DNA from: E44-bin88 sp034419075
GTDB taxonomy: Bacteria > Chloroflexota > Dehalococcoidia > Dehalococcoidales > BS750m-G39
Direction: 5' to 3'
DNA length: 64,000 nucleotides
Assembly (NCBI GenBank): GCA_034419075.1
Contig: DAOULR010000017.1
Span: 1-64,000 of the forward strand
Below the pieces are notes generated by a model. It was not told where the DNA came from. It searched no databases and saw only the letters and a program-made list of their open reading frames with translations. The position numbers and the translations under genes were made by a program. How positions within the stretch are numbered: the stretch's first letter is position 1; each line of letters begins with the position of its first letter. Positions 56,908 through 64,000 of this stretch are shown piece by piece.

Positions 56908-56936
56908 AGTGTAGCCTATTGTCCGCTTTTTGTCAA
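56908..56936 (-). promoter_or_regulatory. sigma-70 promoter of the aro-trp operon
   Basis: TTGACA (56936-56931), a 17-base spacer and TACACT (56913-56908) lie directly upstream of the T-box leader on the minus strand. Confidence 0.85.
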
Positions 56937-56949
56937 GTCGAAAGGGTCA

Positions 56950-56978
56950 TTGACTTTCCACGTAAATAGTGATATATC
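56950..56978 (+). promoter_or_regulatory. promoter of the small membrane protein genes
   Basis: TTGACT (56950-56955), a 17-base spacer and TATATC (56973-56978) precede the rightward gene at 57008. It is divergent from the trp promoter, with about 14 bases between the two -35 boxes. Confidence 0.65.
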
Positions 56979-57007
56979 TAGCTCAAAGCTAAATAAGGAG
57001 GAAAGCT

Positions 57008-57340
57008 ATGGCCAAAAAGAAGGTCACCAAAGGCACCGGTCTGGAGCCGAATGTGGCTGGCTTGCTGTGCTACGTTGCGGGCTGGGTCAGCGGATTGGTC
57101 TTCCTGCTCCTGGAACCGAAGGACAAGTTCGTGCGCTTTCACGCCATACAGTCCATAGTCGTCTTCGGCGCCATTAACCTGGCCTACTTCATCGTTTTCC
57201 GCATTCCGTATATCTGGGTAATCGGCTGGATTTTCTGGGCGTTTGGCGTTGTCCTCTGGATTGTGCTGATGATAAGAGCTTACCAGGGCGAGAAGCTCAA
57301 GATGCCCATAGCTGGTGATTTCGCCGAGAAACACGCTTAA
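57008..57340 (+). CDS. DUF4870-like small membrane protein, copy 1
   Basis: A 110-residue protein with three hydrophobic segments (LLCYVAGWVSGLVFLLLE, SIVVFGAINLAYFIVF, WVIGWIFWAFGVVLWIVLMI). The conserved KDKFVRFHAIQS step and the end YQGEKLKMPIAGDFAEKHA are typical of the DUF4870 / Tic20-like family. The function is unknown, probably in the cytoplasmic membrane. AAGGAGGAAAGCT precedes the ATG. Confidence 0.85.
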   Translation: MAKKKVTKGTGLEPNVAGLLCYVAGWVSGLVFLLLEPKDKFVRFHAIQSIVVFGAINLAYFIVFRIPYIWVIGWIFWAFGVVLWIVLMIRAYQGEKLKMPIAGDFAEKHA

Positions 57341-57353
57341 GTAAGGTGGAACC

Positions 57354-57686
57354 ATGGGGCAAGAGAGGGGCAAATCAAGCACCGGCCTGAAGCCCAATGT
57401 AGCCGGGATGCTGTGCTACTTACTGCTTTGGCTAACCGGGCTGGAATTCTTGTTCGTAGAGAATAAGGACAAGTTCGTGCGCTTTCACGCCATACAGTCA
57501 GTAGTCACCTTTGGCGCTCTTACCGTAGCCTTTGCCCTCGTGTTCATACCAGTTATTGGTTGGATATTTGGCTGGCTCAGCATCATGGTCACCTTTATCC
57601 TGTGGGTAATACTGATGGTTAAAGCCTACCAGGGCAAGAAGATTAAGGTGCCCATAGCCGGCAATTTCGCCGAGAAAAACGCTTAA
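57354..57686 (+). CDS. DUF4870-like small membrane protein, copy 2
   Basis: A 110-residue paralogue of the gene immediately upstream, sharing TGLKPNVAGMLCYL, KDKFVRFHAIQS and the YQGKKIKVPIAGNFAEKNA end. It arose by tandem duplication and starts 13 bases after the first copy. Three membrane segments are present. Confidence 0.85.
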   Translation: MGQERGKSSTGLKPNVAGMLCYLLLWLTGLEFLFVENKDKFVRFHAIQSVVTFGALTVAFALVFIPVIGWIFGWLSIMVTFILWVILMVKAYQGKKIKVPIAGNFAEKNA

Positions 57687-57726
57687 ACTAAGTATGGTGC
57701 TTCGAGGAGGAGAAAGGAGGCAATAA

Positions 57727-58470
57727 ATGAAAAAGATCATTGCCCTGTTGCTGGTTTTGGTGGTGGTTGTAGGCTGTCTGGGAATGGCTGCCTGTGGCGG
57801 CGGGGACGGTGGGGCGGTGGTCGATGACGGTGGCAGCCAGCCCACTAACGGCGGTGGGGCTGAGACCGTCAACGGTAATGGAGGTGGAAATGGTGGCGGA
57901 GATGAGAACGGTAACGGTGGTGGCAACGGAAACGGTGGCGAGGAGAGCCTGGAAGATATTCTGGGGCGGGGGGAAGAGCTGGTCTCGGTGAAATACGAGG
58001 CAGTGATAACTGCCCCTGGGGCTCCTCAGCAGATTATGCAAATCTGGTTCAAGCAGGATAAGATTAGAACCGAAGTGACCGAGCAGGGGCAGACTATAGT
58101 TATGATTGCGAACTTTGATACCCAGGTCGCCTATTTGTATTATCCGGTTATGAACATAGCTTATCAAATGGATTTCGAGCAGGCGACGGAATTGCCCATA
58201 GCCGATGCCCAGTCTATCACCGACTACGAGTACCAGATTATCGGCACCGAGACATTGGACGGCAAGGAATGCCTGGTGGTTGAATATACTGTTCCTGCTG
58301 AGCAGACAACGGTAAAAATGTGGATATGGAAAGAGTATGGATTCCCGATTCGAGCCGAAATGACGACATCGTCCGGTACGACTACAGCCGAGTATAGGAA
58401 CCTAGATTTCAGCGACATCCCCGACAGCATGTTCGAGTTAGATCCGGGTGTCACGATAATGGAGATGTAA
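57727..58470 (+). CDS. lipoprotein with Gly/Asn-rich linker and LolA-like domain
   Basis: A 247-residue exported protein. The signal sequence ends in a lipobox-like LGMAAC. A low-complexity Gly/Asn/Glu linker (about 22-70) leads to a beta-rich domain (LVSVKYEAVITAPG, IWFKQDKIRTEVTEQGQTIVMI, KMWIWKEYGFPIRAEM) resembling LolA/DUF4412-type lipoprotein carriers. The ligand is unknown. It has a strong GGAGGAGAAAGGAGG upstream and follows the DUF4870 pair. Confidence 0.7.
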   Translation: MKKIIALLLVLVVVVGCLGMAACGGGDGGAVVDDGGSQPTNGGGAETVNGNGGGNGGGDENGNGGGNGNGGEESLEDILGRGEELVSVKYEAVITAPGAPQQIMQIWFKQDKIRTEVTEQGQTIVMIANFDTQVAYLYYPVMNIAYQMDFEQATELPIADAQSITDYEYQIIGTETLDGKECLVVEYTVPAEQTTVKMWIWKEYGFPIRAEMTTSSGTTTAEYRNLDFSDIPDSMFELDPGVTIMEM

Positions 58471-58527
58471 CACAATAGCCTGAATACTACCGATGGGGCT
58501 CTATCTTCACGAACCCTTTATAAAGAT

Positions 58528-59244
58528 ATGAGTAAATTTATCGACAGGTTGAATTCGTTATCGTCGGGCGGGCTGGCGCCTATGGGCTTTCGGGCTGGCG
58601 GCGCCAAGCCCAGACCCAGGATGGTGCTGGTGGCGCATGGCGCTAAGGCTGCTAGCGGCGCCGATGCTATATTGCTCTCTATCCCCAAGACGGGGGCGAA
58701 GCCCCCGAAAACTTCAGCTAAGTCCAAAGCCGCTATTCCTTGGGGGGGCTGGCTAAAGGAGGTCACCGCCCCGGTGGTCAAGAAGCTGGGGGAGGGGGGC
58801 GCCGACTTTGTCGTCTTTCCCGCCGCCAGTGTATCCAGCGCTATACTCGAAGATGAGAAGTTGGGCAAGATAGTCGAGGTCGAGTCCGCGCTCGATGCTG
58901 GGCTATTAAAGGCCATCGACGACCTGCCCGTGGACGCGGTGCTCATCACCGGGGAGAAGCCCTCCCTTACCTGGCAGGACCTCATGTTCTTCCGTCGTGG
59001 GGCTAATATTCTATCCAAACCGCTGCTGGTTATGATATCGCCCGATATCACCGTCAGCGAATTGCAGGCCTTATGCCAGGCTGGCGTGGACGGGGTGGTG
59101 GCGGGGGATAAAATAGACAAGCTGCGCCAGATGATTGATAAGCTGCCGGCACCGAAAGCGAGTAAGCGCCGAGCCGAACCGTTAGTGCCGAGGATGGGTG
59201 GGGTGGTGCAAACTGCTGAGGAAGAAGAGGAAGAAGAGGACTAA
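58528..59244 (+). CDS. conserved hypothetical protein with alternating alpha/beta fold
   Basis: A 238-residue protein. Repeated beta-alpha steps (ADFVVFPAASVSSAIL, VDAVLITGEKPSLTWQDLMFF, LLVMISPDITVSELQALCQAGVDGVVAGD) suggest a partial TIM-barrel or flavodoxin-like fold. The C-terminus is a long acidic tail (EEEEEEEED). No catalytic motif stands out. I recall similar proteins in Dehalococcoidia, but this is memory, not a search. It converges with the gene at 59241, overlapping by four bases. Confidence 0.65.
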   Translation: MSKFIDRLNSLSSGGLAPMGFRAGGAKPRPRMVLVAHGAKAASGADAILLSIPKTGAKPPKTSAKSKAAIPWGGWLKEVTAPVVKKLGEGGADFVVFPAASVSSAILEDEKLGKIVEVESALDAGLLKAIDDLPVDAVLITGEKPSLTWQDLMFFRRGANILSKPLLVMISPDITVSELQALCQAGVDGVVAGDKIDKLRQMIDKLPAPKASKRRAEPLVPRMGGVVQTAEEEEEEED

Positions 59245-60386
59245 GAGCCGCCCTGAGTCATCTGCCAGAACTTGCCCTCGGTGGTTATGGCCGGGGCGAT
59301 GACCATCTCCGCTTTATGCATTTCCTTGATATTCATGGCACCGCAGACGCCTAGGGCCGTGCGCAAAGCTCCCATCAGGTTCTGGCTGCCATCGGTGACC
59401 GAGGTCGGGCCGAAGAGAATCTGCTCCATAGTCCCTGTCGTGCCCACCTTTATCCTCGTCCCTCGGGGCAGGGCGGGGTGGGGATTGGCCATGCCCCAGT
59501 GATAGCCCAGTCCGGGAGCTTCCTTAGCCTGAGCCAGCACCGAGCCTAGCATGACGCCGTCGGCGCCAGCGGCGATGGCCTTGCAGATGTCGCCACCGTT
59601 GCGGAAGCCGCCGTCGGTGATGATGGGTACGTACCTGCCCGACTGGCGCTGGTAATCATCTCTGGCTTGAGCACAGTCCATGGTGGCTGTTATCTGGGGG
59701 ACACCGACGCCCAAGACCTGCCGCGTGGTGCAAGCGGCGCCGGGCCCTACTCCTACTAGAACCGCCGAGATGCCCGTCTCCATAAGCTCCAGGCAGGCGC
59801 TGTAGCTGACGCAGTTGCCGACGACAACGGGTATTGATACCAGCTTGCGCAGCTTGGTGAAGATAAGCCCCTCATAGCTCTTGGAGGTGTGGCGGGCGGT
59901 GGTTACCGTTGAGGCGACCACCAGTATATCAGCCCCAGCCTCAGCGATGAAGGGAGCAAAGCGCTTGGTGTTGGCCGGAGTCACCGAGGCGGCGCAGACC
60001 GCGCCCGCTTTTTTAATCGCCTTGATGCGCTCGCCGATGAGGTTTTCCTTAAGCGGTGCGGAATAAACTTTTTGCAATATCGCGGTGACCTTGGCGGCAG
60101 GGGCGCGGGCGATTTCGGCTAGGACTTCATCGGGGTTGTCGTAGCGGGTCTGGACGCCTTCCAGGTGGATTACGCCTAAGCCCCCCAGCTTGCTCAGGGT
60201 TATGGCCGTCTTGACGTCGGTGACGCCGTCCATGGCCGAGGCCAGAACGGGGATGTTGAATTTGATACCTTCTATATCGAGGCTGATGTCGGCCTGTTCG
60301 GGGTTGACGGTGATGTCGCCGGGGACGATGGCCACCTCGTCGAATCCGTATGAGCGTCGGAGCTCTCTGAATTTGGGTTTAGCCAT
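59241..60386 (-). CDS. IMP dehydrogenase/GMP reductase-family protein (GuaB3-like)
   Basis: A 381-residue TIM barrel without CBS domains. It shows NIPVLASAMDGVTDVK, GVIHLEG, VGPGAACTTRQVLG (catalytic Cys loop), ITDGGFRNGGDICKAIAAGADGVMLGS. The missing CBS pair and the sequence style fit the GuaB3 (IMPDH-related) branch found in Actinobacteria and Chloroflexota rather than canonical GuaB. It may act in purine metabolism, but the substrate is not certain. It has its own promoter. Confidence 0.85.
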   Translation of the reverse strand: MAKPKFRELRRSYGFDEVAIVPGDITVNPEQADISLDIEGIKFNIPVLASAMDGVTDVKTAITLSKLGGLGVIHLEGVQTRYDNPDEVLAEIARAPAAKVTAILQKVYSAPLKENLIGERIKAIKKAGAVCAASVTPANTKRFAPFIAEAGADILVVASTVTTARHTSKSYEGLIFTKLRKLVSIPVVVGNCVSYSACLELMETGISAVLVGVGPGAACTTRQVLGVGVPQITATMDCAQARDDYQRQSGRYVPIITDGGFRNGGDICKAIAAGADGVMLGSVLAQAKEAPGLGYHWGMANPHPALPRGTRIKVGTTGTMEQILFGPTSVTDGSQNLMGALRTALGVCGAMNIKEMHKAEMVIAPAITTEGKFWQMTQGGS

Positions 60387-60408
60387 CTTCCACCTCTGTT
60401 AAACCTAC

Positions 60409-60437
60409 ACTATAACAAAGGGGTCGGGTAAAGTCAA
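60409..60437 (-). promoter_or_regulatory. promoter of the IMPDH-like gene
   Basis: On the minus strand TTGACT (60437-60432), a 17-base spacer and TATAGT (60414-60409) lie about 25 bases before the start codon. Confidence 0.75.
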
Positions 60438-60570
60438 GGAGGTTTTTGGGTATTTTCCCGCCCAGCCTCGCCACCTTGACGAACGTTGGTTTTTCGTCCC
60501 AACCCAGCCCGCCCTAATGAGTAAACTCCTTAACCTGGGGGTGGTATAATCACTGGCGGTGGAGAATCAG

Positions 60571-60987
60571 ATGGACAAAGAACGGGTTTATCGAGGCAAA
60601 GTCAAGACGGGGCGGGGAGCGGGTGCTGTTGAGATGTCGGCGCCCGACGACCTGGAGGTATTCCGGCGCCTGACCGGGCTTAACGTCATACCCGGAACTT
60701 TGAATATAGACCTCACCGAGCCTTTCGATTTGGCGCTGCTGAGCTACGTCAGCTTTGCCGAGCTGGGTTGGGAATTCGACCCCGCCAAACAGGGGATTAA
60801 ATACGACGGCGAAATTGGCATGCACTACGGAAGGGCGCTCGTCGCTGAAAAGTACCCGGCCGGCATTATCTTCTTCACCTGGGTTACCGACCCGACTACC
60901 GACGCCGAATTAATCAGCCCCCATCATCTTCGTAGCGCCCTTGGTCTACGGGACGGGGACATAATAGAGTTCACCCTGTCACCCTGA
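60571..60987 (+). CDS. DUF120 / CTP-dependent riboflavin kinase homologue
   Basis: A 138-residue single-domain protein. The motifs GKVKTGRGAGAVEM, LNVIPGTLNIDL and the C-terminal ISPHHLRSALGLRDGDIIEFTL match the archaeal CTP-dependent riboflavin kinase (RibK, DUF120) fold. That enzyme makes FMN from riboflavin. The family is mainly archaeal, so this copy in a bacterial-type neighbourhood is notable. ATG at 60571 has GGAG eight bases upstream; GTG at 60559 is possible. A TATAAT lies at 60545-60550, close to the start. Confidence 0.8.
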   Translation: MDKERVYRGKVKTGRGAGAVEMSAPDDLEVFRRLTGLNVIPGTLNIDLTEPFDLALLSYVSFAELGWEFDPAKQGIKYDGEIGMHYGRALVAEKYPAGIIFFTWVTDPTTDAELISPHHLRSALGLRDGDIIEFTLSP

Positions 60988-61042
60988 GCTTTAGCGAAGG
61001 GTCTCTTGAGATTCTTCGTTCGCTGCGCTCTCTCAGAATGAC
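60978..61042. repeat. dispersed imperfect palindromic repeat
   Basis: The outer arms GTCACCCTGAG and CTCAGAATGAC are imperfect inverted repeats, with the inner pair GCGAAGGGTCTC and TTCGTTCGCTGCGC between them. This resembles short dispersed repeats common in Chloroflexota genomes; that comparison is from memory. The stop codon of the DUF120 gene lies inside its left end. The following bases to 61125 hold no gene. Confidence 0.6.
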
Positions 61043-61125
61043 CAAGTGGGTGGGGTGCTAAAGATTCACAGTAGACGGGGGAGGGGCTATGCGCTATAAT
61101 AGCAAAAATCGGGCGGATAAAAACC

Positions 61126-61938
61126 ATGCCTCTTTATATTGTGGCGACCCCGATTGGCAACCTGGAAGATATCTCCCTGCGTGCCCTGCGGACTCTGCGT
61201 GAGGTGAAGCTTATCGCTGCTGAAGATACCCGCCGTACCAAGCAACTGCTGGCGAGCTATGACATAGAGACCCCGACCACCAGCTACCATGAGCGTAACA
61301 AACTGACCAAGCTGGACTACATTCTAGATTCCTTGAGCGAGGGGGACGTGGCGCTGGTCTCGGACGCGGGGATGCCGGGCATTTCCGACCCGGGGCACGA
61401 GCTTATCGTCGCTGCCCAAGAGAGGGGCATTCCCATTGTCCCCGTTCCCGGCGCCTCGGTGGTGATTACAGCGCTGGCGGTCTCGGGGCTGGATACAGGA
61501 CAGTTCCGCTATCTGGGCTTTCTGCCCCATAAAAGCAGCGCCCGCAAAAAACTGCTAAAATCAATCGCTGACGAGCCCGCCACCATCGTTGCTTTCGAGA
61601 CTCCCCATCGCTTAACGGCGGCGCTATCTGATATACTGGAGGTCCTGGGCGATAGAGAAATCGCCGTCTGCCGCGAGCTGACCAAGCTCCATGAGGAGGT
61701 CTTTCGGGGCACGGTAAGCGGTGCCATCGAGCACTTCACCGAGCCGAGGGGTGAATTTACCCTGGTTATCGCTGGACAAAAAGAGTCAAAAAAGCCACAG
61801 CTGACCGAGGCTGTCGAAAAACGACTGCAAAATATGCGGCGGAGTGGGGTGGGGGCGAAGGAGGCGGTGGCTAAGGTTGCTGAAGAGACGGGTCTATCCA
61901 AGAAAGAGTTGTATCGCGCCTGGCTGAAGTCGGGCTAG
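61126..61938 (+). CDS. rsmI: 16S rRNA (cytidine 1402-2'-O)-methyltransferase
   Basis: A 270-residue SAM-dependent methyltransferase of the tetrapyrrole-methylase fold. Signatures are ATPIGNLEDISLRALRTL, AEDTRRTKQLL, ALVSDAGMPGISDPG and FLPHK. It modifies C1402 in the ribosomal decoding centre. The C-terminal helical domain (VGAKEAVAKVAEETGLSKKELY) is present, so it is full length. Confidence 0.93.
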   Translation: MPLYIVATPIGNLEDISLRALRTLREVKLIAAEDTRRTKQLLASYDIETPTTSYHERNKLTKLDYILDSLSEGDVALVSDAGMPGISDPGHELIVAAQERGIPIVPVPGASVVITALAVSGLDTGQFRYLGFLPHKSSARKKLLKSIADEPATIVAFETPHRLTAALSDILEVLGDREIAVCRELTKLHEEVFRGTVSGAIEHFTEPRGEFTLVIAGQKESKKPQLTEAVEKRLQNMRRSGVGAKEAVAKVAEETGLSKKELYRAWLKSG

Positions 61939-61961
61939 AAGCATTCGGGTATGGAGGTGAG

Positions 61962-62210
61962 TTGACAATGCGCCGTGGTTGTACATCTTTAGGGGATGTC
62001 CAGTGCGATGAGTGCCAGCGCCCGATACCATATCCCGAGCGCTATATGGTTATCGACGAGGAAGGCAAGCTGTTGCGTATCTGTGTCAATTGCTGTTTGA
62101 GCAAGGGCTACGCCCGTTATACTGAGGAAAAGGGACAGCAGGTGTTGACCTTCTTCCCGGAGAGGGCTGAGTCCCTAGACGAGTCTCTAGAAGAGAATCA
62201 GAATGACTGA
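61962..62210 (+). CDS. small zinc-binding hypothetical protein
   Basis: An 82-residue protein with two Cys pairs (VQCDECQRPI and ICVNCCLSKGY), a likely treble-clef or ribbon zinc site, and an acidic end. The start may be TTG at 61962 (GGAGG four bases upstream) or ATG at 61968. It overlaps metG by eight bases, so the two are coupled. No function is known to me. Confidence 0.7.
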   Translation: MTMRRGCTSLGDVQCDECQRPIPYPERYMVIDEEGKLLRICVNCCLSKGYARYTEEKGQQVLTFFPERAESLDESLEENQND

Positions 62211-63867
62211 GAAAATCCTGGTTGGTGTCGCCTGGCCCTACGCCAACGGCTCGCTGCACATGGGGCAGATTGCCGGGGCTTACCTGCCCGCCGACATCTT
62301 CGCCCGCTACCATCGCCTCAAAGGCAACGATGTATTAATGGTTTCGGGCTCGGACCAGCACGGCACGCCTATCACCATCAAGGCGGAGCAGGAGGGGAAA
62401 AAACCCGCCGAGATTGCCGGGCGCTATCACCGCGAGTTTTTAGAGTCCTGGCAGAAGCTGGGCATATCTTTCGACCTCTTTACCACCACGGGTACCAAAA
62501 ACCACGCCGAGGTGACCCAGGATATCTTCCTTACGTTGCTTAAAAAAGGCTATATATATAAGGCCAAGGCCTCACAGCCCTACTGCCCGCAGTGCCAGCG
62601 CTTCCTGCCCGACCGCTACATAGAGGGCACCTGCCCCTTTTGCGGCTCTCCGGGGGCTAGGGGCGACCAGTGCGACAGCTGCGGCAAGCCGATGAACCCC
62701 GCTGAATTACTCAGTCCCCGCTGCCGCCTTTGCGCCGCCGCCCCCGTCTTTGAAGACTCGGAGCACTTTTTCCTGAAGCTGTCCGCCTTTCAGGACAAGC
62801 TGCTGGAGTGGGTCAAGCCGAAAAAACATTGGCGGACGAACGTGCTCAACTTTACCGTCCGTTACCTGGAGGACGGGCTCAAAGACCGTGCCATCACCCG
62901 CGATATCGACTGGGGGGTGCCCGTGCCCCTGGAGGGCTACGGGAGCAAGCGCATCTACGTCTGGTTCGAGGCGGTTATCGGCTACCTTTCGGCCTCCAAG
63001 GAATGGGCCAAAATAAACGGGGACGGGGAGAGGTGGCGTGCTTTCTGGCAAGGTGATGATTCAAAAAGCTATTACTTCATCGGCAAGGACAACATTCCCT
63101 TCCACACCATAATCTGGCCGGCCATGCTCATGGGCTACGGGGGTTTGAACCTGCCCTACGACGTGCCCTCCAACGAGTTTTTGACCATAGAAGGCAAAAA
63201 GCTTTCCACCAGCCAGAACTGGGCGGTCTGGCTGCCCGATTATCTATCACGCTACGACCCTGACCCGCTGCGCTACCTGTTATCAATAAACATGCCTGAG
63301 ACCAGCGACACCGACTTTTCCTGGCGGGAGTTCTTCCGCCGCAACAACGACGAGCTGGTGGCCACCTACGGCAACCTGGTCAACCGCGTTTTGACCTTCG
63401 TCTACCGAAACTTCGACGGGTGCGTGCCTCAACCCGGTGAGCTAGATAAACAGAGCCAAAAGCTGCTGAAAAAGGCCGAGGAGACCATTAATACCGTCGG
63501 CGACCTCATCTCCCAATGCCACTTCAAGCAGGGGGTGATGGCGGCCATGGCGCTGGCGCAGGAAGCCAACCGCTACCTCGACGACAAGTCGCCCTGGAAG
63601 ATAATAAAAGAAAACAAAGAAGCCGCCGCTAAATCGTTGTACGTGGCGCTGGGCGTCATCTCGGCGTTGAAAACGGCGCTCTACCCATTCCTGCCATTCA
63701 GCTCCCAAAAGCTGCACGAATATCTTGGTTTTGAGGGTAAGGTAGAAGATTATGGCTGGAAGCCAAGTCCACCGCCACCTGGTCAAAAACTGGGCGAACC
63801 GAAGCCTTTGTTTACCAAGCTGGACGAGAAGCTGGTCGATGAGGAGACGGCGCGGCTGGGGGAGTGA
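62203..63867 (+). CDS. metG: methionyl-tRNA synthetase
   Basis: A 554-residue class I synthetase. The HIGH-type motif is PYANGSLHMGQ, the KMSKS-type loop is KKLSTSQNW. Four paired Cys hold zinc (CPQC, CPFC, CDSC, CRLC) in the connective insertion. The C-terminal tRNA-binding (Trbp111-like) domain found in many bacteria is absent, giving the shorter form. It overlaps the following tatD gene by three bases (TGATG). Confidence 0.95.
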   Translation: MTEKILVGVAWPYANGSLHMGQIAGAYLPADIFARYHRLKGNDVLMVSGSDQHGTPITIKAEQEGKKPAEIAGRYHREFLESWQKLGISFDLFTTTGTKNHAEVTQDIFLTLLKKGYIYKAKASQPYCPQCQRFLPDRYIEGTCPFCGSPGARGDQCDSCGKPMNPAELLSPRCRLCAAAPVFEDSEHFFLKLSAFQDKLLEWVKPKKHWRTNVLNFTVRYLEDGLKDRAITRDIDWGVPVPLEGYGSKRIYVWFEAVIGYLSASKEWAKINGDGERWRAFWQGDDSKSYYFIGKDNIPFHTIIWPAMLMGYGGLNLPYDVPSNEFLTIEGKKLSTSQNWAVWLPDYLSRYDPDPLRYLLSINMPETSDTDFSWREFFRRNNDELVATYGNLVNRVLTFVYRNFDGCVPQPGELDKQSQKLLKKAEETINTVGDLISQCHFKQGVMAAMALAQEANRYLDDKSPWKIIKENKEAAAKSLYVALGVISALKTALYPFLPFSSQKLHEYLGFEGKVEDYGWKPSPPPPGQKLGEPKPLFTKLDEKLVDEETARLGE

Positions 63868-64000
63868 TGCTGATAGACTCGCACGCCCATATCAACCTGC
63901 CCACCTTCGATAGGGACCGCGAGCAGGTGTTCGCCCGTGCCCGCCAAGGCGGTATCAGAGCCATAATTAACGTGGGGCTGGACTTAAAATCGAGCCGTGC
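63867..64000 (+). CDS. TatD-family metal-dependent hydrolase (5' part only)
   Basis: The first 44 codons are in the window: MLIDSHAHINLPTFDRDRE with the metal-binding HxH and GIRAIINVGLDLKSS, typical of TatD DNases, which are often found next to metG. The gene continues beyond the window. Its start overlaps the metG stop. Confidence 0.88.
   Translation, partial: MLIDSHAHINLPTFDRDREQVFARARQGGIRAIINVGLDLKSSR

Overview
The window joins two different pieces of DNA. Bases 1 to about 37,000 look like an integrated mobile element, probably a prophage or a related virus-like element. Bases from about 37,045 to the end look like ordinary chromosome. The host is most likely a Chloroflexota bacterium of the Dehalococcoidia type. 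This rests on recognition of the housekeeping proteins, the merged aro-trp operon and a CTP-type riboflavin kinase homologue; no rRNA or marker tree was available, so it is an inference.

Mobile element. A large serine recombinase (35438-37105) sits at the right edge and its 3' end overlaps the start of a chromosomal MATE transporter gene. To its left lies a lysogeny-type switch: an XRE regulator plus an ImmA/IrrE-like partner read rightward, and a second XRE gene read leftward, with divergent promoters and a palindromic operator between them. Almost everything else is read leftward in tightly coupled operons. The first block (23212-32981) is a DNA-processing module: a DinG-type helicase with a SWIM finger, a candidate ssDNA-binding protein, a Cas4-like nuclease, a Sak4-like ATPase, an ERCC4/HhH nuclease, a J-domain protein, a MoxR/RuvB-like AAA ATPase and a C2H2 zinc-finger protein preceded by an iteron-like array. 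An ArsR-controlled ABC exporter (20976-23042) interrupts the element. The second block (9168-20690) is virion-like: small membrane proteins, beta-rich proteins, three paralogous fibre-like proteins, a subtilase and a holin-like protein. The third block (3071-9162) carries large multidomain proteins: DUF192-TM-transglutaminase-like, GHKL ATPase-metallopeptidase, membrane-anchored ArdC-like antirestriction protein and a TM-zinc-ribbon protein. A zinc-ribbon tyrosine recombinase, a HEPN-domain gene and a sigma-like protein complete it.

The most unusual signal is a methionine-rich transmembrane segment, often introduced by an Asp and a Ser-Met-Met step, in at least six otherwise unrelated proteins of the virion-like region, with looser versions in several more. 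No terminase, portal, HK97-type capsid or double-jelly-roll capsid protein was recognised, so the element could be a membrane-associated or membrane-containing virus type, or part of its genome may lie left of the window.

Chromosome. Leftward genes 38462-43781 form an IscR/Rrf2-headed sulfur operon (Rrf2, ThiF-like E1, Cys-rich protein, CysK, cysteine desulfurase, MOSC protein, Cys-rich lipoprotein). Genes 43963-56594 form one continuous shikimate-to-tryptophan operon (trpE-G-D-C-F, DAHP synthase, aroB, aroQ, aroA, aroK-aroE fusion, aroC, trpB, trpA) under a Trp T-box riboswitch and a clear sigma-70 promoter. Rightward genes then encode two small membrane proteins, a lipoprotein, a conserved hypothetical protein, a DUF120 riboflavin-kinase homologue, RsmI, a zinc-binding protein, MetG and the start of TatD; an IMP-dehydrogenase-like gene runs leftward between them.
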